Positions 1 through 14,179 of a stretch of 64,000 bases of DNA are shown piece by piece. A program made the position numbers and the translations under genes. Each line of letters begins with the position of its first letter. Position 1 is the first letter of the stretch. The DNA comes from Megaleporinus macrocephalus (Eukaryota; Chordata; Actinopteri; Characiformes; Anostomidae). The notes below the pieces were generated by a model that saw only the letters and a list, made by a program, of their open reading frames with translations, was not told where the DNA came from and made no database searches. Location of the stretch: positions 36,836,120 to 36,900,119 of the forward strand of contig CM038719.1 of the NCBI GenBank assembly GCA_021613375.1. The letters are read 5' to 3'.

Positions 1-640
1 GTTTTGTAAAGTGTAAAAGCTGTTTTCAAACCCAGCAGAGAATCAGTCTCTGGGTCTCCTGAAATCAGAGGTCTGGGGGTTCAATACTAGAGAACTCTGG
101 TGAGCCCCGCCCCCAAACGTTCAGTATCACAGACAATATTTTTAAATGCTGCTGTTTTGCCGGTTCTAACCAGCGTCAGACAGACAGAACGCGGAAAACC
201 ACCATGTTTATATTTCGCCCAGAGTTAACCTCCAGTGTCAGGTCACGTCTCTATCCAGTTCTCTCTTCTCCTGTTTCTCACTGGGACTGGATGAAGCTGG
301 CTTTTCTCCAAACAGAACAAACTAGGTGATTTATCATTGAAACTCCATGTGACGAGCACAAGCTCCACTCCCTCAGTCTGGATATCAAAAGCTCTTTATT
401 TTGGAGAGCTTAGCCCTCGGGAATCACTATTAAAGCAGAGAATGACACACAAGCACTTAACCGATCGACAGAAGAAAGCATTCAGTCACACCCTGCATCT
501 GACTCTCTGAACACTGTATATTAGTTTATTAATTTAATTAAAAGTAAAAGCATCTGAATGCAAGGGAAAGTGATGTGGCAAAAATATAGTATCATCGCTG
601 TCCAAAGAAAAACAAGTATCGCAACTTACTCTTAATGTAA
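1..640. other. no gene recognised; septin 9 intron
   Basis: AT-rich intronic DNA. No coding exon, RNA gene or clear mobile-element terminus was recognised. Confidence 0.5.
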
Positions 641-715
641 GTCAATGGAACCAGATTTGTCTCGTGGCATTTCTATTGGTCCATTCATCATGACATTTTC
701 ATATAAGGTGAACAG
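590..715. repeat. dispersed unclassified repeat
   Basis: Carries the phrases CAAAGAAAAACAAGT, TTAATGTAAGTCAATGGAAC and TTTCTATTGGTCCATTCA. These recur at about 28930-29060, 36670-36990 with 37230-37270, 46145-46320 and 50098-50165, on either strand. The ends are not defined, so the class is unknown. Confidence 0.5.
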
Positions 716-718
716 GAG

Positions 719-1011
719 ATTTGCAAGCAAAGTGATATACTGTTATTTTTCAAACCCTACTATTAAAATACACCACTATATGAACAGGTTTGTCAATGCT
801 TACAATAGCATTGCGCCCTTGTGCTGCTTGTTAATGTTGGAGTGGAGCTGAAAATGGAATACAACCCCGCCATCTAGTGGCCATCTAGTCAATGATTCAC
901 TGACTGTCAGAAATCTGTGTATCAATACTGTGTTCTTGAGAATCGATACAGTATCAGGAAACATAATATCCTGATATTCTGTATTTTTTATATTTTCTTA
1001 CACCCCTAGTT
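719..1011 (+). mobile_element. hAT-like MITE 'TAGGGCTGTGTATTGG' family, 5'-truncated copy
   Basis: Retains the diagnostic core (GTTGGAGTGGAGCTGAAAATGG, with CATCTAGTGG and GAATCGATACAGTATC) and the right end TTCTTACACCCCTA. The left terminus is missing. Confidence 0.75.
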
Positions 1012-1764
1012 CGAATGATGTTGATCATTCAAAAAACAACAAAAATGAATGTGCATGTTTTTCTTTAGACAGTGATGATACGATGACTTTATTATGCATC
1101 ACCAATTATCAGGTGTACATTCACAAACGGCTGAAACACCAGAAATACAGCGTTTTTTTTGTTTAAATGAAAGGCAAAGGAGGAAAAATCTACCAATATA
1201 CAAAACTAATAAAGTAAAATACCACAATGGACTGCTGTCACTGCATTCAGCTGCTTGTTACTATGCACCCCATGCAGTTACTGCACAGGTCCCCGTGTAC
1301 CAAACAATCTTATACTGGCTTTACGCTAAGAAACATTCATCCAAACACCTGCATGGCATGAGTTGCATGACATATAACTTCCTTGCAACTTAACAGCTAC
1401 TCAAAACAATAAAGCCTTTTATATTATTTTAATTTCCAACCAATTAATAGAAGCAATGCTTTTAAAATTGATCGTTTGTTGTTAGCATGTGACACCAGTG
1501 CTCTGATTGGCTGTTTCATGAAAATCATTTTGTGGCTTTCTGTCTTTAGAGAAGAGAGAAAAGAGTATGATGATGGATCACAACATCACCACCTTACTGT
1601 CCACCCCTAGTACAAAAGCTCCAGACAGCCTGAATGTGCAGGAGACTGAGCAGGTCAGGAGAACGTCCTGAACACACAGAAAAATGGACAATAGCTTGGC
1701 TTCTGCCTGAGCTTTCGGGAATGCACCCCCACTTCACTGACCCGTCCAGCACAAGTCAGCCACA

Positions 1765-1766
<2 letters not shown>

Positions 1767-1808
<42 letters not shown>
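1767..1808. repeat. (CA)n microsatellite
   Basis: Uninterrupted AC dinucleotides for about 42 bp. Confidence 0.95.
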
Positions 1809-1812
<4 letters not shown>

Positions 1813-2665
1813 CCTCGGGAGAACAGAAGGCCAAGCTTCAACATCTCGCTGCAATGGCTTTTAGCTCATTTTGTCTATTTTTATTGATAATTTCCATGCA
1901 GTAGTAATTGGTTTCTTCATTTTGGTGCAGTGAAACAAACAGAGGCCATATCACCCCCTACATTTCCTCTAGTGTAATACCATCTGTCATAATGACTGTG
2001 TGGGTCGTATGAACGTTATAGAGAATTAAAGAGTGTTTTGTTAATAAAACAATAGAAGCCATACCGGCTCCCACATACTGACTGCACATTAGACAACAAA
2101 TAAGGAGACACGGAGCTCAAACACGTCACCGGAGGACATTTTTACTGAGCAGAAAACCACATGAAGTTGATTTGATATCACCAAGTCGTATGTAGGGTAA
2201 CGTCTCTCTGTCTGGCCTGTTGGTTTACTTCACAGAAGTTTAGAAACATGGTATTGACACTGCGCTAGCTTTCCATAATCACAACACACGAGAATAAACA
2301 GCCATCGCGCATGACCTAAATGAGAGACATCCGCATTTCCTGCCCTCGTCCCTTTGGAGACGCTGGCCGTCACGGTTCGGAGACTGTGAGAACGTTTCAG
2401 GCTGGCCGGTCCTGCTCCGATGACAGTTTACAATCCACACCAATCAGAGCATCACACTGGACACAGCTCAGACGGCACAGACTACAAAACATCTGAGTGT
2501 GAGTGAGTGAGTCAGAATAACATGGAGCGATATATCATAACAGTTGAAACTGGTGATGCACAGACCATATGCAGAGAGTAAATGCCATAGCTTCAAGCAA
2601 AAAAAAAAAATTTAATAAGGAATTTAATAAGAAAAAAATTCACAACAGTAATATAGTATTAACAT

Positions 2666-2930
2666 TAGGGGTGTAAGAAAATATGGAATATTGGGATATT
2701 ATATTTGGTGATACTGTATCGATTCTCAAAAACACAGTATCAATACACAGATTCCTGGCAGACAGTGAATCATTGTGTATTGTGTTTAAACCTCTGAACA
2801 CCAGATGGCAGTGTTGTAATCCATTTTCAGCTCCACTCCAACAAAAACAAGCAGCACAAGGATGAGAATGCTATTGTAAGCATTGGCAAACCTGTTCATT
2901 TATTGGTTACAATATATCACTTATATCACT
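2666..2930 (-). mobile_element. hAT-like MITE 'TAGGGCTGTGTATTGG' family, reverse copy
   Basis: Starts with TAGGGGTGTAAGAAAATAT, followed by the core in reverse orientation (CAGTATCAATACACAGATTC, ATGGCAGTGTTGTAATCCAT). The far end is lost where it abuts a SINE. Confidence 0.75.
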
Positions 2931-2932
2931 TT

Positions 2933-3134
2933 CAACCACACACTCACACCTACAGGCAGGTTAGAGTGAGCGATCAACCTAACATGCATGTGTTTGGACT
3001 GTGGGAGGAAACCAGAGTACCCGGAGGAAACCCACTCAAGCATGGAGAGAACATACACACTCCACACAGAACCACCCAGACCGGGAATCCAACCCAGATC
3101 ATCTTACTGAGGCGACAGCGCTGACCACCACTAC
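2933..3134 (-). mobile_element. tRNA-derived SINE, V-SINE-like
   Basis: On the minus strand it opens with a tRNA-like head, GTAGTGGTGGTCAGCGCTGT, then GATCTGGGTTGGATTCCCGG (a B-box-like block), then CTGTGTGGAGTGTGTATGTT and the TTTCCTCC-GGGTAC segment. This layout is common to fish SINEs of the V-SINE type. Its 5' head resembles the unit of the 20-bp minisatellite at 26755-28788. Confidence 0.75.
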
Positions 3135-3139
3135 AGTAG

Positions 3140-4080
3140 ATACACTGCTACATACAATACAGTGAAGAGGTCAGTGAACACACTTAAATTTAATTCCCAG
3201 TAAACTCAGCATTCAGCTGCCAATCAGCAAGTGTTCAAATAGAAAATCCACCCTGATACTTCTCCACACCTTAAAAGTTCAGTATTAAAAATTCAGTACG
3301 AGTAAACTCTCACTCGGGTCAGTACGAGTTTAAAACACAGAGCTCAGTGGATAAACTTGTATTGGCCCGAACACTGGGATTCCACTTTAAGTAAATATTT
3401 TCACCACCAGCACAAACTGTGTTAGTTTACCTTCAACTAAACACACCCTAACAAATCTAATCTTTTCATAAAGAATTAAATTAAATCAAATCAAACGGTA
3501 GCAAGGTTACTTCTAAACCCAGGTTTAGACGGACAACAGAGTTTCTCTATTATGTACAAATTGATTTTGTTAAGCATCAGACTGATACAAACAAACAGTA
3601 GAAAGGCAGCACTAGATAATATAAATAAAACAAATACGACTGTTTTCTTATGTTTTCCAGTAAAAACATGTTATTCTCATTCTAAAAGGTGATTGACGCT
3701 TCATTCCCATCATCTTTAACACGCAGTTGGAATAATGGCTCCCACAGTTCAACTTCAACACCAGAAAGCAAACACACATTACAGCACCCATGTGAGCGCA
3801 TGTGGAGGATGTGTATCAGTAGTCAGCTCTGTCTGCTGCGGGTCACAGGTTACGCCTCATTAAAGGGTAAAAAGGGCATGACTGGTGTCGATCCCCACAG
3901 GCTTATAACCCCCCCCCCCCACCCCACTTCCCAAACTACTACAGACACAGACACATGGTTTTGTTTTGGTTGATAGCATTAGTTGCAGTTTTCACTATAC
4001 CTAATGCAGATCTGCCATACAATGTAGTCAATGTAGGAGTTTGAATATTTAGATTTAAATTGTATAATCAGATCATTTTC
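3140..4080. other. no gene recognised
   Basis: AT-rich intronic sequence with a C homopolymer at about 3909-3920. No feature was supported. Confidence 0.5.
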
Positions 4081-4759
4081 GGCGATCAGCCAATATATCT
4101 CCAATTTAGAGCCGATCCCGAGAGCCGATCGATGACGTTAAAATGAGCCTAATTTTTGTATTTCCAGCCAGCGTTTCATCCAAGAGGAGCCCTCCAGACA
4201 GCTCCCTGCAATTCCTATCTGAACCACTAGGTGGAAATACACACCCTTTCATTTTCCACAGACTGACTAAAGCAGCGGCCTCACGAGAACAGTTTACAGC
4301 GTTCACCACATGTGCAGATAGAAAACATCGTCTGTCTGTTTGGATCAGTTTGTAACATCTGTATAATTAGTAAAATCAACGTCTCTTGTTGGGGAACTAA
4401 GACAAAGACATTTAACACACTAATCTGATACAGCACTTCAGAGACACCACACACTGAACACAGTGAGTATCAGTAAACAGCAGAGCTACACACACAGCTA
4501 ACACAAAACTAACAACCCAGAACACCTACAGACCAGATCTGACCGGTACGAACAGAACAGCAGCAGAAACAGCCAGAGAGCTAAAGAACCACAGACAGAG
4601 TGATTGAGTTTATAGTTCTAGATAAGCAGCTCTTCTCGGCTGTAGAAGACGTTCATTCTGCTGCTTAATGTTCCACCTGGATCTACGCTCTGCTGTTCCT
4701 AGTAGAGATACTTTTCAGATGTGGCTCTTCTGGAGCTTATCAAGCGGTTTACTCCCACA

Positions 4760-4970
4760 TAGACCAACTTCTAATTTAGTTATAATATTATACTGTTTCA
4801 TATGAGCTCGTTAAAAATGGTAATAAACCAGTTTAGACCATGTTTCATGACTTGCTTGCTCTAATAATTGCATGTAGCCCTGCCGTGCCATAAAGCCCAA
4901 CCCTCGAACCCCCTTGAAAGATTATCGGCGATCGGAATCGGCCTCAAAAACACTGATTGGTCCATCTCTA
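4760..4970 (-). mobile_element. MITE of the 'TAGAGATGGACC..CCGATTCCGATCG' family
   Basis: On the minus strand it starts TAGAGATGGACCAATCAGTG, followed by TTTTTGAGGCCGATTCCGATC. It then matches the copy beginning at 50673 through the phrase CAAGCAAGTCATGAAACATG and beyond. A further GCCGATC-rich piece at about 4081-4140 may belong to the same insertion, which would make it about 0.9 kb. Confidence 0.6.
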
Positions 4971-4974
4971 GTCT

Positions 4975-6130
4975 ATGATAATATCTGTTAATGATGTGTG
5001 AGCTGACGTTATCAAGAACGCTACAGGCTGGGAAAAAACAACCACCAGAACGTCTCAAATCCACGCGTTCACTACTTCATGCTTTAGTACAGGCTGCTGC
5101 GAGTGCGCATTGAGAGTGCCCATACTGTGTGCTAGCATAGCTGACTAAACAACACACCTAAAGCTGAAAGTGAGTGAACACACTGCTCCAGGGGAAGAAA
5201 CTCAGACCTCACCAGCCTCGCAGTCTACCTTCTTAGATTTACCTCCTAGACGAGGATCATCTTCACTGTGTGAATCTATCACACCTTTCTACATTACAGC
5301 TCTTTCAAATTCAGAAATATCATCAGCAAAATAAGCAGCTAATGTTATTTTAAGCCATGTTTATATATTTTCAGTATCTAAAACAGTGTGAAATCACCAG
5401 GGGGGTCCATAAGTGGTGCTTAGCCTTTAAATACATGCTGCTTCAACCTTTTCCTGTAAGCAAAGTCATCGATGACTAAAGGACTTTTCACCTAATTGTT
5501 GTAGCCCTATTACTCAATCAATAAAGAACCTAATAACCACTGTCCAGATAGGGCTGATTAAGAAAATGACTCCTCCTGACCTGGGATTGAGTTCCCAGCA
5601 GATCTAAATGGGTCTTTTTACAGAGCTTGATGATGATGAACTCGGTAACCCAGAGGAAACCACCATAAATCACTTCATTCATTACAGTGCTATTCTATTC
5701 AGCTCTATTCTAAACAGCCACAAACTCTCATCACGCTGCTGACCGCAGTGACGTCATCAAAGAAAGCTCCAGGCCTATCTCCGCAAAGGTTCCTATTATT
5801 CCAGGCTGATGGCACGTAACCCGAAGCCACAGTGGATGAGTGCGCCCTCACGCATATCAACAAGGCCACTCGACCTGCACTATCACTGTGTGTCATGCCC
5901 AACAGTGAAGTTAATCACAGAAATGTCTGAGACGGCCAGAGGGTGACCACCGCTTACTGCTCAAAAGAACTACAACAGAGGCCACAAGTCATTTATCAAT
6001 ATCCAGCGTTTGCTCCACTTATATGATCGCAAATAACAGCGATCATTTGTACATATTAATTCTACTTTGCACTCAGAATTAAACAGGCTTTGCTTCTGAA
6101 CACTTAAAATTGATATACAGTCAAACTCCA
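4975..6130. other. no gene recognised
   Basis: No coding exon, RNA gene or element terminus recognised. Confidence 0.5.
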
Positions 6131-6131
6131 T

Positions 6132-6723
6132 GGGTCTGTCTCAAATCCTACTGAGCTCCTACATAGGCAGCATTGTACATCATAGTATGCGCTCCCGACA
6201 TGTAGACTGTCCCAATTCTTACATACCTTAAACATACTGTCTACTGAGAAACCTTATTTAGACCTGATTTTAAGGAAGCATGAACGCTTCCTCACCCGCT
6301 AAGACAATCCCATGATGTAGCGCAGGCTAATCTACGAGCAGTGAAGTGGTTTTAAAATGTGAGTTATTTTGATTTTCTCTGGAGTTTTAATGTGTTTCTG
6401 GTCATATAATCACACAAAACAGTATTTTATTATCAACTCTGTAACGAGTCCTTCACCATTTAGCAGTTTTATACTCGAGACATTAGCATTTATGCTAGCG
6501 GATTTTTAAGCCTCTGGCTATTTTTATGGATAGCCGGCCGGTATCTTAGCAACCAGCTAAGCCACCGGTGGCGTGCTGCAGTGGTTGGGAACAAGCCGTG
6601 ACGCAGTCTCTCTCTAACTAGAGCGTCTCAGTAATCTGTTTTATGAGGAGAGAACACTGCTACTTACACAGCTGCCTACATAGACAGCCTACTTAGACAC
6701 TCACTAGGATTTGAGACAGACCC
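6132..6723 (+). mobile_element. MITE with GGGTCTGTCTCAAATCCTA inverted termini, full-length copy
   Basis: Begins GGGTCTGTCTCAAATCCTAC and ends with the inverted CACTAGGATTTGAGACAGACCC. There is no coding capacity in about 592 bp. Other copies lie at 34984-36161 (two nested), 38306-38904 and 59643-60258. I did not find a clear target-site duplication. Confidence 0.8.
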
Positions 6724-7088
6724 TGAGCTTGGTTAATTTCCCGAGGGAAAATATGTTCTCACACTTAAAAACGTGGGAGCGACTGTTTATACCGTGTTTT
6801 TAAAACTGACCGTAATGAAGCATCAATCACCTTTAGAATGAGTATAACATGTTATCACCAGAACAAAAAAAGTAAGAAATCGGTTATTTAGATTATTTAA
6901 TACTGTGTTTCTACTTTATTTTAGCAAAGACCTGTCAGTCTGATATCACTCAGTTACAATTTAAATGAATATGTACTCAATATGTACATACTGATTTATA
7001 TAAAAGTGAATATTTAGCCACTTAAAATGGACCTGGACAAACTAAAATATTAAAAATACATATTTACATATATTACATACACATTTAT

Positions 7089-7397
7089 TAGGGCTGTGTA
7101 TTGGAAACAAACTGCCGATACGATATGTATCGTGATACAGCGTCACGATTCAATGTACTGCGATAAAGCAAGTGATATATTGCAATTTTTAAAATCCTTC
7201 TAGAAAAAAAAACAAACAAAAAAAAAACACCATATGCACACATTTGCCAATGCTTACAACAGCACTGCGTCCTTGTGCTACTTGTTTATGTTGGAGTGGA
7301 GCTGAAAATGGATTACAAATGGATTTCTAGTGGTCAGAGAATCAATACAGTATCAATAAACATATCACAATACTCTATATATTTTCTTACACCCCTA
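7089..7397 (+). mobile_element. hAT-like MITE, complete, with perfect 8-bp target duplication
   Basis: Runs from TAGGGCTGTGTATTGG to TTTTCTTACACCCCTA. It is flanked by ACATTTAT at 7081-7088 and again at 7398-7405. The imperfect inverted termini (TAGGGSTGT) and 8-bp duplication are hAT-type hallmarks. It is non-autonomous, about 309 bp. Confidence 0.85.
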
Positions 7398-7500
7398 ACA
7401 TTTATATATACTATTTCGATTCATTTTGAGTTTAACATGGAAGGAAAAAAATCTAATACAAAAGTGATCATTTTTGTCAAATTAAATTTAGAAAATAAAC

Positions 7501-7501
<1 letters not shown>

Positions 7502-7541
<40 letters not shown>
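7502..7541. repeat. (AAT)n microsatellite
   Basis: About 13 uninterrupted AAT units. Confidence 0.95.
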
Positions 7542-7543
<2 letters not shown>

Positions 7544-8519
7544 GGAAAACGTGAAGAAGGGTATTGTCTGCAGACCAGAGGCACCCAAACTTTTGCATAC
7601 AGCTGTATGTAAACAGGGCCTGTTTTGACTGGCTGCCCCGTATGGTCCCTTGTTTAAAAAGCAGTTGGAGTTACAACATTTGGTATCCTTGGCGCGCATG
7701 GACCCTCGTCCTTTTCCAATTTCCCAACTTTTGTTAAAACTTAATGGGGGGCAAACTACAGTCTCATGATTAAATCCAGGCATCTGGGCGCATCCCAACA
7801 GAGTAAAGTGGACGGGGACAGAAAAGCACACCCACACTTAAATGAAGATACTTTGTTTAAATATGTATTCTGGCTTCTTCTGGCCACTTTTTTAGAAGTT
7901 CTACTGGCAAACTTTGCGTCTGGAGAAATTATACTATTGGATAACACATCGTAATTCAAATCATTCAAATTTAATTCAAATCTTGATCCCAGAATTAAAA
8001 TCTGACTCACAAAAAAAAACAAAAAAAAACAAAAAGTAAGGAAATTTCTTCCACAATATGAGGCCTTTGAATCAGATGGTTTACAGAAAGCCTGTTTGCC
8101 CTGGGACATGCACGCACGCACACATGCTTTCTCTCGCCGCTGTATAAGCAGAGATATGCTGATGTCCACTCTGGGACAGAAAGGATTAGTAATTGAATCC
8201 AAATGTGCACCATGTTAGCTCGCTCACATCTTGAAAAGGTTTTCCATCGCATCTGGATTTTCTCTCTGACTCGTACTCAAAACTAGACCCAGAAGTCCCT
8301 TACAAGGCTGTACGTCCACTGAGCAGGCAGCACTGGTGCTGGAAGAGCTGCAAGTGTTGTAGCACTAATAAAAATAATGCTAGTGGAACAAGCAGAACGG
8401 TGTGTCATTTTAACTGTGGAAAAAAAAAAAAAAACACGTATGTGGTTTAAATTTCAACGTTAACTTTATTAACTGTACAGAGGATTCATTTTCTCCATAA
8501 TAATTTGGATCCAATTACT

Positions 8520-8889
8520 AGATTAATAGAAAATGATGAAATATCGAATTTCAGAATATTATGTTTCGTGATATTGTATCGATTCTCAAATACACAGTAT
8601 CGATACACAGATTCCTGACAGACAGTGAATCATTGTGTGTTGTGTTGAAACCCCTGACCACTAGATGGTAGTGTTGTAATCTATTTACAGCTCCACTCCA
8701 ACATTAACAAGCAGCACAAGGGCGCAATGCTTTTAAAGCATTGACAAACCTGTTCATATAGTGGTGTGTTTCAATAGTAGTACATCACTTTGCTTGGAGT
8801 ATCGCAGTATATATTGATGTACTGAATCGTGACTGCTGTATCATGATACGTATTAATATTACCAGGTTCTTGCCAATACACAGTCCTAG
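8520..8889 (-). mobile_element. hAT-like MITE 'TAGGGCTGTGTATTGG' family, reverse copy
   Basis: The full core is in reverse orientation, ending TTGCCAATACACAGTCCTA. The TAGGGGTGTAAG end is degenerate. Confidence 0.75.
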
Positions 8890-9107
8890 CGCATATATAT
8901 CTTTAGTCACCAATTTCAATGTCTTCTTTCTATAGTGTTCAAATTACACAATTTACTATTAGCTTTCTATCATGTTCTTGAAGAGCAGGAGATCCACACT
9001 ATTCTGTGATTTTCCAGCACAAAGCCATCTGATCTCTTATTAGCTGCCAGGATTATAGGGTGGGTTTGAGCTGTAAAATCACATAATGCAGCCCTCCAAC
9101 ACATAGT

Positions 9108-9245
9108 GGGGCAGTTGTGGGCTGAAGGTTAGGGTTAGTCTTGTGACCGGAAGGTCACTGATTCGATCCCCTGGCGCAACACACAACAGCACATGACTAA
9201 ATTGCCCTTGAGTGTGTTTGTTTATATAAGTATAATTTTTTTTAA
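9108..9245 (+). mobile_element. tRNA-derived SINE
   Basis: Starts GGGGCAGTTGTGGGCTGAAG (degenerate A-box), then GGAAGGTCACTGATTCGATC (B-box-like), then an unrelated body ending in T-rich DNA. Related reverse copies are at 37000-37212 and 60605-60820. Confidence 0.75.
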
Positions 9246-9327
9246 ATTATATATATATATATATATATATAAATAAAATAAAAAAAAATAATAATAATAA
9301 TAATTATATATATATATATAATTAAAA

Positions 9328-9368
<41 letters not shown>

Positions 9369-9376
9369 TTTTATTA

Positions 9377-9436
<60 letters not shown>

Positions 9437-9438
9437 AT
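9246..9438. repeat. (AT)n and A/T-rich microsatellite complex with (TG)n
   Basis: Several long AT-dinucleotide runs and A-runs, then TGTGTG. Expected to be unstable and poorly assembled. Confidence 0.95.
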
Positions 9439-9562
9439 CTATGGGTGTTTTAATGTGCGGATGGGCTAACTGCGCAGGTCGAATTCCACTATGTGCACAC
9501 ACAAGTGGCAAATAGTTCTAATTCTATTATTTTATTCTTTTATTCCTCTATTCTATTCTATA

Positions 9563-9870
9563 AGCCTCCAGCCAATGACAGACACTGGCCACGTTCTGCA
9601 GCTGCTCTAGAGCTCCCTGTTCAGCTATCAAGAATGTTTAAAACTGTTGCATACAGCTGTACGTTAACATAGCTTTTTAGGAATAAGGAACTATACGAGG
9701 CAGCCAGTCAAAAACAAACTATCTGAGCTACAACACCGCATAACCTCAGCATGCATGGACCCTATCCCTTTTTTCCAGCCCTCCAAGACCTAGTACATCC
9801 CTCCAGCCAATGCCAGGCACTAGGCATGTTCTGCAGCTGCTCCAGAGCTCCCTGTTCAGCTTTCAAGGAT
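9563..9870. repeat. direct repeat pair, unclassified
   Basis: The phrase beginning CTCCAGCCAATG and continuing GTTCTGCAGCTGCTC through AGCTCCCTGTTCAGCT occurs at about 9566-9636 and again at about 9800-9862. The space between contains a CATACAGCTGTA motif shared with about 7595-7610. Probably two remnants of one dispersed family. Confidence 0.55.
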
Positions 9871-9879
9871 TTTTAACAG

Positions 9880-11500
9880 GAATGCATCTGCAGCATTGTT
9901 TTCAGACTGGGTACATATTTTTAGAAACCACATACAACCATAACAAACAAAATACTTACAATTAGGTAGTCGTTAGTGAATGCGCACAACAAACCTTGAA
10001 AACGTAGCTATTAAAAAGTAGCTGATTTGATTTTTGTGCAATAGCTAGCTCTATTACATTAGTTACCCTGGCCTAAGGAGTGCTGCGATCCTCCTTAAGC
10101 CATTTTTAAGTCAAGACCTTTTTATATGCAACCAATACCACTCTCAACAGACATTAGTCCCTCTTTCCACAATGAAGATCTTCCAGATCACCATAACACA
10201 AGAGTGTCAGCTTCAAAACGAGGTCTTATCCAGGACACTGAGTGTTTCTCCACTCAGGGAAGGTCAAGAAGATGTGAGAGTGATTGGCCAGAGTCTTTCC
10301 CCTAGACCTCCAGCAATCAGTCTGGTCAGATCCACCTGATTTTTGGACTGGAGTACAAAAGAAACGAATCACGTTCTTCCAGCTAAAAACTCTTCAAAAG
10401 AGAGAACTAGCTGTCAGCCCTTGTTGACTACAGATCCTTCTGCTTCCCATCTAGCTTTTATATTTAAGGAACGATCTCCTTTTAAACTTTGAACAGCAGA
10501 GCACGATTCTGAGATAGATTTTTTATCTTCATAAGGTTTTAGAAAGATATCAATAATCTCTTTACCCGCTGTAATGTTTTCCTAAAGGCATTCCTAACTC
10601 ATAAAATCCCTAATTTTTAGATACCTAAAATGATTCTGAGCCTGAAAGCTTACTTTATTTTTCAGCTCCTGGAAACTCATTATCTGACCTTCTTTCAGTA
10701 AAGCGCAATAAGCTGCAAGGCCTTATCCTGTCCTAACTTCAAACCTCCTACCACAACTACCGGGCCTAAAATCCAGATCATAAGACACAGAACGATGTAA
10801 TTAAACACCAGCATCTGAAAAGCAGAACTGAAATCTTACGGGGCTAGTTATCCAAGGATTGTTAGGTTCTGGGAGATGGTTAATTAATGATGGATCTGTA
10901 AAAAAATCTGTAAAAATTTGTATTATTGTTTATGCTGAGGCATCGCCTCACTGCCTCTCAAAAAAAAAGTAAGTAGAAATTTTCACGTTGGGATGTTCTA
11001 AGCTTGTTTAGACAAGGACCCCAGATATGGGTGGGGTGGAGGAGTTTTGCTGAGAGAAGAAAAAGGAGGCTATGTTTTTAGCTTTCAGCTAAATGATGAT
11101 GTGTTTCCTATTTGGTGTTTTCCAAACTCTGTTGTAAAAGTTTGGTTTATGGACCAGACCCGTGACTCTGGAGTTAATCAAGGCAATCGCTGCTATATAG
11201 AGACTTTGGCCTCGTCTCTACGACTGTATTGAGGAAGACGTTGCCTCCACCCCTGTTGGGGAAGCAGTTGTGATTGTGATTGTGTTTGTGCGAGATTAAA
11301 AATGGGCGAAAATCCCAGAGTATTCCTGAATCTGCCAAATGTGGAAGGTTTAGCTGGCTTTGTGTCCGATCTCCATGGAGTCAGTATGACTTCTCTATGC
11401 AAGCAGAGTCGTTTGATCATGCAGCAGCGTAGATGTGGCTGATGCCTCATGGTATCAGATGGTCCTGCTATGTTGGTACTCTTTCATTTTTATGAGCACG
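9880..11500. other. no gene recognised
   Basis: Intronic DNA; no exon or element terminus supported. Confidence 0.45.
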
Positions 11501-11514
11501 AGTAAACGAGCGCG

Positions 11515-12510
<996 letters not shown>

Positions 12511-12881
12511 TAATACAATCACACATTCACAGCAATGTTCCAACATCTAGTGTAACGCAACAAAAAAGGAACAAGCCCATGTTAACAGCCTTTATATCAG
12601 AAGACACGTTGTTGTCTACAGACTTTTGAGATGGATAAGAGATTTTCAAATGCATAGACAGTCCAACGTGATCCAAACCTCCAAGCAGCTAGCAGTAGTT
12701 ACTCAACAACCGTATGTGCTGCAGTCAGATTTGAGCTCCACTGAGGCAGAAAAGCTGAAAATTGAAGGCTTTCTATTTTTACCCTGCACACTTATGAACT
12801 CCAGATTCGGAATGTCACACCTAGCAGCTGCATCTGCTGCAGCCCAACAAACCAAAAACCCCTCAGTGATTCGCTGAGGAA

Positions 12882-12884
<3 letters not shown>

Positions 12885-12912
<28 letters not shown>
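12885..12912. repeat. (CA)n microsatellite
   Basis: AC dinucleotides, about 28 bp. Confidence 0.9.
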
Positions 12913-12914
<2 letters not shown>

Positions 12915-12919
12915 GCCAG

Positions 12920-14080
12920 AAAAGTGTGGCAAACAAACATCTGAGAAATGTTTTACTTTCAGAGCATGGTTAGAGGTCCTCTGGCAGACGGCTGAAATTA
13001 ACACTTTGGACTCGTAGCAGCAGATGTTATGAAGAATTAAAAAAAAAAAAAAAAAATTATGTTGTTGCCGCAAAGTATGGAGAACAAACAGCTTTCTTTC
13101 ATTTCCTGCAGTAAAAGTTCTCTCTCTTCACCAGCATCTGAAACCAACACTCACCACTAGTGCTGGGACGATATAGAAAAGTCAGTAGATTGGGATAAAA
13201 TAAGAGTTATCACCAATTACTCTTTAAATCAACAAACTATTTTTAATAACCAATAATGTTATGTTAATTTATAAAAAAAAATATCATTCAGGTTGCATAA
13301 CATTTTTAAACTGCAAACATGAGACCACAGTAGGTCACACGTACTGCAAGCCACGCCTCCTAAAAATAACGGTCTTCAAAATGTTATACTGCTCAAATCA
13401 CCAACAGCAACAATGAAAAAACTGCATGTTAAGAGCTTCAACACACCCACTTAGTCTATATTAAAACTGCACTAGCCCCAACCCATCAAATACATAAACA
13501 AACAACCACAGTTCTGTAACATTTGGCCAATTAAAACCTAAAAGCGCAACAGACCCACCCACTCACTGCCACAACCTGCTTATTACACTTGCTCATATAA
13601 AAATGAATGTGTTCAACTCCTTACGTACTTGATGTAAGCAAAACTGTTACATTTACTTGATTGTTTTAGATGTTACAAGAGTCCACATGGATTTTGGAAC
13701 TGGTATATAAGCCTTTTATATCAAAAAATAATATTAATAAAAGAATAAAACAATAAAATCAGACCCTGAAAAACAGCACCGGATACTGCTGGGAGAGTAA
13801 AGAGAGTGTCACAAGCGAAATGAGTGAAATGAGGAATAACGGAGAGCAGAGCAGGAAAGAGAGGACATTCTGTTAGAATACTGAATCAGGTTCCCAGTAA
13901 CTCTGCTAAGGCCTGATGGGTATGAATCATTTCTCTGGAACAGCCTTTCTGGTCATACACAGCTAGTTTCTAAAAACCTCCCACCAGCAATTCATCACAT
14001 ATAAAATAACACACAAAACACAGCCTCTATTAGCAAACCTAGAAGTAGACTACATGCACAGCACATAACATCAGGTAAGA
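12920..14080. other. no gene recognised
   Basis: Contains an A-run at about 13038-13056 and a GCTGGGACGATAT phrase at about 13164 that is typical of fish MITE ends. No exon supported. Confidence 0.45.
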
Positions 14081-14089
14081 ATTAATAAG

Positions 14090-14172
14090 AAGTAAGAATT
14101 TCATTGTACAGTGTAACTGTCTGTTCTGCTGTACATATGACAATAAAACTCTTGAATCTTGAATCTTGAATT
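14090..14172 (+). mobile_element. 3' tail of a non-LTR retrotransposon
   Basis: TTTCATTGTACAGTGTAACT, then GACAATAAAACTCTTGAATC and a short TTGAATC tandem tail. This is the usual 3' end of fish L2-type LINEs. Confidence 0.6.
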
Positions 14173-14179
14173 ATTAAAA

